Assembly: GCA_024741835.1 (NCBI GenBank)
Contig: JAENRP010000004.1
Span: 308,467 to 372,466 of the forward strand
DNA from: Diplocarpon mali
Taxonomy: Eukaryota > Ascomycota > Leotiomycetes > Helotiales > Drepanopezizaceae
DNA length: 64,000 nt
Direction: 5' to 3'
Shown here in pieces: positions 59,557 to 64,000 of this stretch. The notes under the pieces are model-generated. The model searched no databases. It saw only the letters and a list, made by a program, of their open reading frames with translations, and had not been told where the DNA came from. Position numbers and translations under genes: made by a program. Position 1 is the first letter of the stretch. Each line of letters begins with the position of its first letter.

Positions 59557-61393
59557 TCAGTCACCGCCATCGTGATCATCGCCACGGATTCGCCCGGCGG
59601 CTCCTGAAGAGGGATTTTTCGTCTTGCCGCGAATGTCCTGCCAAGTAGCGCCAAATCTTCTGCCAGTACTGGCAAGCAGACCTTCCTCCTCATCCGCTTC
59701 AGCATCTTCGTCCAACTCGCTCAGGTTGAGTTTGGGGGTGCGGAAAAGTGATGTGACGAACACGATCAAGAACACGGCGAAAAAGGCAAATTGGGCCCAG
59801 AAAGTCAACGCTCCGAAAAACGAGAAGTTGATGGTGACCCGGTTGAGAAAGGTGGTCACGACGGTCGGGGTGCAAACATTCTTAGATCCTTCACCAGATG
59901 AGAGTTCGGAACAAGGCTTGACCAGTTCTGGGTGCTTGGAGCAGTCGGGCTGATCGCCTGGGAATCTTGTTTGCTTGCTGCAGAAAGTCTGAGCTCCGTA
60001 GATAGAGTACTGGGGAGCCACCATCATAGCGATCGCGTAGTTGATTGCCAGCATGATCAAAGTTAACATGACAGTCGCCACGAGCATAGACTGGGGAGTG
60101 CTATGGCCTTTTCGGATCTCAAAGATTCTGACCCAGAGGAATCGGATACCGATAGAGGCAATGCCTGCAACTGAGCTACTGAAGAAGAAAAGTACCAGCA
60201 TAAGCATCAGAACGTAGTCGATCGGGAAGACCTTTGACGCTTGAACAAAGATCCAGTTGATAGGCTGGAAAATATTGATACTGAATAATGTTAGCCGAGA
60301 ACAGGTGGTGGGAAGACATCAGATGCCCTTACCTTCCCAATATATAGCCACAATGTTGCTTGCAGATTGAGTTCTTGGCTTTGTCAATACCTGTGACCAA
60401 CATTGATACCCAAACCACCATGGCGAGGATCAGGAGGAGAATACCGCCGATAAGCTTCAAGGGTCGGAAGATAGCACAGACTTTGGTCCATGACCTGACT
60501 ATGAAGCTCTTTCCTTCGCCCTGCGCTTCTGCGGCAAGGCGTTCGCGTCGGACTAAGGTACGCTCCTCTCGGGAAAGCGCCTCTAGTTCTCTTTGATCTT
60601 TAGCTGGCATGGGTCCCTCAGTACCTGCGTTGCGCCCTTCAATCTGACGTTGCCGCTCGCGATTCTGTTCCAAAGCAGTTGCAGTGGTCTCCGATAACTG
60701 CGGAGCACTGATTGAGGGGGCTGATTTGATGAACGATATTGGCAAAAGTGCAAGCCCAGCGGCAGTATACAAGACATATAGCAAAGTTCCCAGCGAAACG
60801 AGCAGCCCCAAGGCAAAGGTCAAAGCTCGCTCTCCGTGGTTTTCTGCCAGAAGTCGTTTGAAGTAATCGAGATCGAAATGAGCTCCCTTACGATCCTTTG
60901 CAACTGGTACGAAAAACCCAACTAGGAACAGGATCACGACGAGAGCGACGAAGATCAGGGTATATTTCAAGGCTCCAAGAAATCTTTGCCCAATAGTCTG
61001 CGTGCCTTCTTCGGCGTCAACGTCGTCATACTCTTCGTAGAAGAAGTACGTAAAAGGAACCACTAGCAGACAAAGGATGGCATCAAAGCTGTAAAGGCTG
61101 TAGTAGACAATCTTGAGGGTGTACAGGATTTTGTGCACGGCCTCAGGGGTAGCCCAATCCTTCTTCGCTCCAAGCTTCGCGGATGTTGTAGAGCTGACAA
61201 GTGCGATGTCAACGGGAAGGAGAAGAACTGTTGCCAGTAGGGATGTCAAGGTGATAATGGTGATTGTGGAAACCAGCGCGGAACGCTCTCTCGGGGTCTG
61301 ATATGTGTAGGTAAAAATGGCAGCAATGAGGGCAACGAGTCCGACAGCGACGGCGTATGCCACCCAGATGAATGCCATCTGTATAAGCGCCAT
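59557..61393 (-). CDS. LMBD1-type vacuolar/lysosomal membrane protein (probable cobalamin transporter)
   Basis: Multi-spanning membrane protein of the LMBR1-like family; in animals LMBD1 is needed for cobalamin export from lysosomes. Fungal members are annotated by homology only. Exons 61393-60333 and 60280-59557, 52-bp intron; 594 residues. About nine hydrophobic helices are visible: [74 protein letters not shown] and [20 protein letters not shown] in exon 1. In exon 2 are [40 protein letters not shown] and a final helix [17 protein letters not shown] large charged cytosolic loop (residues ~225-300) and an acidic tail follow the family plan. Filamentous ascomycetes generally do not use cobalamin, so the transported substrate here is doubtful. 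Confidence 0.9.
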
Positions 61394-61899
61394 CTTTGTA
61401 TTTGTTGCACCTCTCTCAGAGAGGTCGAATAACAGGTGTTGATTCGCGGATTGCTAACAACGCGTTGTTAGCTGTAGCCGCACAAGAAGCGAAGAACGGC
61501 TCGAGCTGAAGCGGCAGAGTCAACTCACTCTGTAAAAGGCTCCTGTCCAGTCGCTCGAGGCTGTGAAGTGAAGGTATATCGAGATGAACAATGAATGGCG
61601 AGAGGCGGCAGCCTGCTATAAGAAGGTGAGGAGTTGGCAGCGAAACTAGCATTTATGACGTGAAGGGCGGATGCATCTGCCAAGACAGCAAACAGGGCAT
61701 GGATGAGCTCTACTGCAGGAAGCCAAAAGGAGAAAAGCACTAGCGGAGATCACTTCTGAGAACAAGTAGAGCCTCCAAGCCGCGACAAGAACATCAATCA
61801 CCACACTACATACAATACAGTCCCCCCAACTTCACGGCCAACTGCGCATCTGGGAACAGCTTTCGAGGAGATGCCGCTTGCTGCTCGGCGTCTGCCATA
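61394..61899. other. Divergent promoter LMBD1 / CFT1
   Basis: 506 bp shared upstream region of two divergent core genes. No further gene is seen. Confidence 0.5.
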
Positions 61900-64000
61900 A
61901 TGCAATGCTACACGGAGCTGACACCTCCCACAGCTGTCACACACTCCTTGAACCTACCTCTTGTCTCTGCCAGCGCGAACAACCTCGTTGTCGCCAAAAC
62001 CTCTTTACTCCAGATCTTCACTACAAAGGCCACTTCCATTGAAATCGAGAGCAAGAGGGAATCCTCGAAGCAGAACGACAAATGGGATTCGACGCTGGAT
62101 CATGATGGGCTTGATGCTTCGTTTATCGGGGCCGATACATTGCTACGTCCGGACAGAGCAAGGAGGACGAAGCTCGTGCTCGTGGCCGAGTACACCTTGT
62201 CTGGGACCATCACATCACTTACCCGGATAAAGACGCTTACCTCTAAATCTGGCGGGGAGGCGATGTTGATATGCTTCAGGGATGCGAAACTGAGTCTGGT
62301 TGAGTGGGACCCCGAACGACCGGGAATATCTACAATCTCGATACATTACTACGAGCAGGATGAGCTGCAGCGAAGCCCATGGGCGCCTAGTCTTAAGGAG
62401 TGCGTGAACTACCTGACCGCGGATCCTGGCAGCAGATGCGCTGCGCTCAAGTTTGGAGGTCGCAACCTGGCCATCATTCCCTTTAATCAGGATGACGAAG
62501 ACGTTAATATGGGTGACTGGGATGAAGAAATCGATGGCCCTCGGCCAGCCGATAAGGTGGTCTCTAGAAGCACGAATGGCGCTGATGGCAAGGAAACTCC
62601 ATATGGATCCTCATTTGTGCTTCGTTTAGCTACTCTTGACCCAAATCTTATCAACCCAATCCATCTGGCATTTCTCTACGAGTACCGGGAACCGACGTTT
62701 GGTATTCTCTCGTCAACACAAATGCCTGCTGCATCACTTCTGTTTGAAAGGAGAGATCATCTGACCTACATGGTCTTTACATTGGATCTTCAGCAACGAG
62801 CATCGACAACTATTTTGTCCGTTACTGGATTACCATTTGATCTGTTTGAAGTTATCCCACTTGCCGCGCCTGTTGGTGGAGCCCTACTTGTCGGTACTAA
62901 CGAATTGATACACATTGATCAAGCAGGCAAACCAAACGGAGTTGCAGTCAATGTCTATGCTAAACAATGCACCTCGTTCGGTCTTGTTGATCAGTCAGAT
63001 CTTGGTCTCCGCTTGGAAGGTTCAAAGACTGCGCAACTCTCAGTACAAAGTGGGGAAATGATAATTTTTCTTCAGACAGGCGAACTGGCTGTTCTAAGCT
63101 TCCACATGGATGGCAGATCAGTGTCTGGATTGAGCGTGAGACGTGTCTCCGCCGAGGCAGGCGGTTCTATCATCCCGGCTCGTGTGTCAACAATAAGCCA
63201 CATGGGCCAGAATACGCTCTTCGTTGGTAGCGAGTACGCCGATTCTATAGTACTCGGATGGAGCCGGAAATCGAACCAGACCTCGCGGCGAAAACCACGA
63301 GTGGACATCATTGAGGATGCGGATGATATTTCACTGGATGATTTAGACATGGATGATGATGGCGACGATGACCTGTACGGCGAAGGCCCGTCAATCACAC
63401 AAACCGCCACAAATGGTGTAACCAAGACAGACACATCGAATAGCAAGGCTGGGGATTACTCGTTTCAGATACACGATTCCTTGATTAGTATTGCCCCTAT
63501 CGTGAGCATCACGTTTGGTAACGCAAGATATTTCCCGAATGACGAAGAGAAAGTTGATTCCGAGGGTGTTACAGGCGATCTAGAACTTGTCGCTGCTGTA
63601 GGCCGTCAGAGAGGAGGGGCCCTAGCAGTGATTCATCGGAATATTCAGCCTAAGATCGTTGGCCGATTCGAATTCCCTGAGGCGCGTGGAATATGGACTA
63701 TGTCCGCAAAGAGGCCCACCGAAAAGGGTCTAGAAATTAAGAAGGAAAAGACAGCGACAAGTGGTGACTATGCTATTGATGCACAGTATGATAGGTTGAT
63801 GATCGTCTCCAAGGCTCTTACCGACGGCACAGAAACCTCCGATGTGTATGCATTGACATCTGCCAGCTTTGAGGCTTTGACCGGAACCGAATTTGAGCCT
63901 GCTGCTGGATCTACGATTGAGGCTGGGACGTTAGGAAATGGCATGCGTGTAATACAGGTCCTGAAGTCCGAGGTTCGAAGTTATGATGGCAGTGAGTTTT
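61900..64000 (+). CDS. CFT1: CFT1, CPSF-160 pre-mRNA 3'-end processing factor (3' end outside window)
   Basis: Large scaffold subunit of the cleavage and polyadenylation factor. The ATG at 61900 opens 700 uninterrupted codons to the window edge. N-terminal family features: MQCYTELTPPTAVTHSLNLP, ANNLVVAKTSLLQIF, LVLVAEYTLSGTITSLTRIK, LICFRDAKLSLVEWD, CVNYLTADPGSRCAALKFGG and NLAIIPF. The first beta-propeller (MMS1_N-like) continues through RREDHL-type segments (LFERRDHLTYMVFTLDLQQR) and LPFDLFEVIPLAAPVGGALL. A highly acidic insert (DDISLDDLDMDDDGDD, about residue 475) and VAAVGRQRGGALAVIHRNIQ are also typical. The size expected for the full protein is about 1400 residues, so roughly half is here. 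No intron is evident. Confidence 0.94.
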   Translation, partial: MQCYTELTPPTAVTHSLNLPLVSASANNLVVAKTSLLQIFTTKATSIEIESKRESSKQNDKWDSTLDHDGLDASFIGADTLLRPDRARRTKLVLVAEYTLSGTITSLTRIKTLTSKSGGEAMLICFRDAKLSLVEWDPERPGISTISIHYYEQDELQRSPWAPSLKECVNYLTADPGSRCAALKFGGRNLAIIPFNQDDEDVNMGDWDEEIDGPRPADKVVSRSTNGADGKETPYGSSFVLRLATLDPNLINPIHLAFLYEYREPTFGILSSTQMPAASLLFERRDHLTYMVFTLDLQQRASTTILSVTGLPFDLFEVIPLAAPVGGALLVGTNELIHIDQAGKPNGVAVNVYAKQCTSFGLVDQSDLGLRLEGSKTAQLSVQSGEMIIFLQTGELAVLSFHMDGRSVSGLSVRRVSAEAGGSIIPARVSTISHMGQNTLFVGSEYADSIVLGWSRKSNQTSRRKPRVDIIEDADDISLDDLDMDDDGDDDLYGEGPSITQTATNGVTKTDTSNSKAGDYSFQIHDSLISIAPIVSITFGNARYFPNDEEKVDSEGVTGDLELVAAVGRQRGGALAVIHRNIQPKIVGRFEFPEARGIWTMSAKRPTEKGLEIKKEKTATSGDYAIDAQYDRLMIVSKALTDGTETSDVYALTSASFEALTGTEFEPAAGSTIEAGTLGNGMRVIQVLKSEVRSYDGSEF

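Overview
The window comes from a filamentous ascomycete (Pezizomycotina; a Leotiomycete would fit, but that placement is an inference). The genes are eukaryotic, on both strands, and broken by many short GT-AG introns of about 45-90 bp with CTAAC/CTGAC-like branch points close to the acceptor. Several proteins are characteristic of filamentous fungi: Pal1, Tos1, an Asp f 4-like protein, a Zn2Cys6 regulator and a 2EXR protein. I reconstructed exons by hand, requiring GT/GC-AG borders, preserved reading phase and family resemblance. No transcript data were available.

Left part (1-24 kb) is dense housekeeping sequence: TAF2 (TFIID; 5' end outside the window), CDC26 (anaphase-promoting complex), a mitochondrial RGG-rich protein, mitochondrial ribosome recycling factor, a 2EXR protein, an Ssb-type Hsp70 with 12 exons, the tandem-bromodomain protein Rsc4, Cks1, the ER thiol oxidase Ero1 and the U6 snRNA exonuclease Usb1. 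An AT-rich degenerate repeat relic lies at about 24.2-25.1 kb.

Middle part (25.8-46.8 kb) holds PAL1, PEX13, two decayed genes side by side (an NmrA-like NAD(P)-binding protein and a multi-spanning membrane protein), the cell-wall proteins TOS1 and Asp f 4-like, a 760-bp run of N, about 2.5 kb of GC-rich sequence with little coding signal and several tandem repeats, and ATG14.

Right part (47.3-64 kb) holds an unrecognised 218-residue protein, a short-chain dehydrogenase, a small secreted cysteine-rich protein, a Zn2Cys6 transcription factor, a DUF3807 protein, an ANCHR-like protein, an LMBD1-type membrane protein and the first 700 codons of CFT1 (CPSF-160).

The genes are not an operon or an obvious biosynthetic cluster; they are mostly independent core genes. 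The most unusual signals are an apparent 2-nt exon plus an 18-nt exon in the Ssb gene, the adjacent pseudogenes, a mitochondrial presequence joined to an RGG domain, and the repeat-rich, gap-containing interval around 42-45 kb. I did not find a convincing undescribed multi-gene system.
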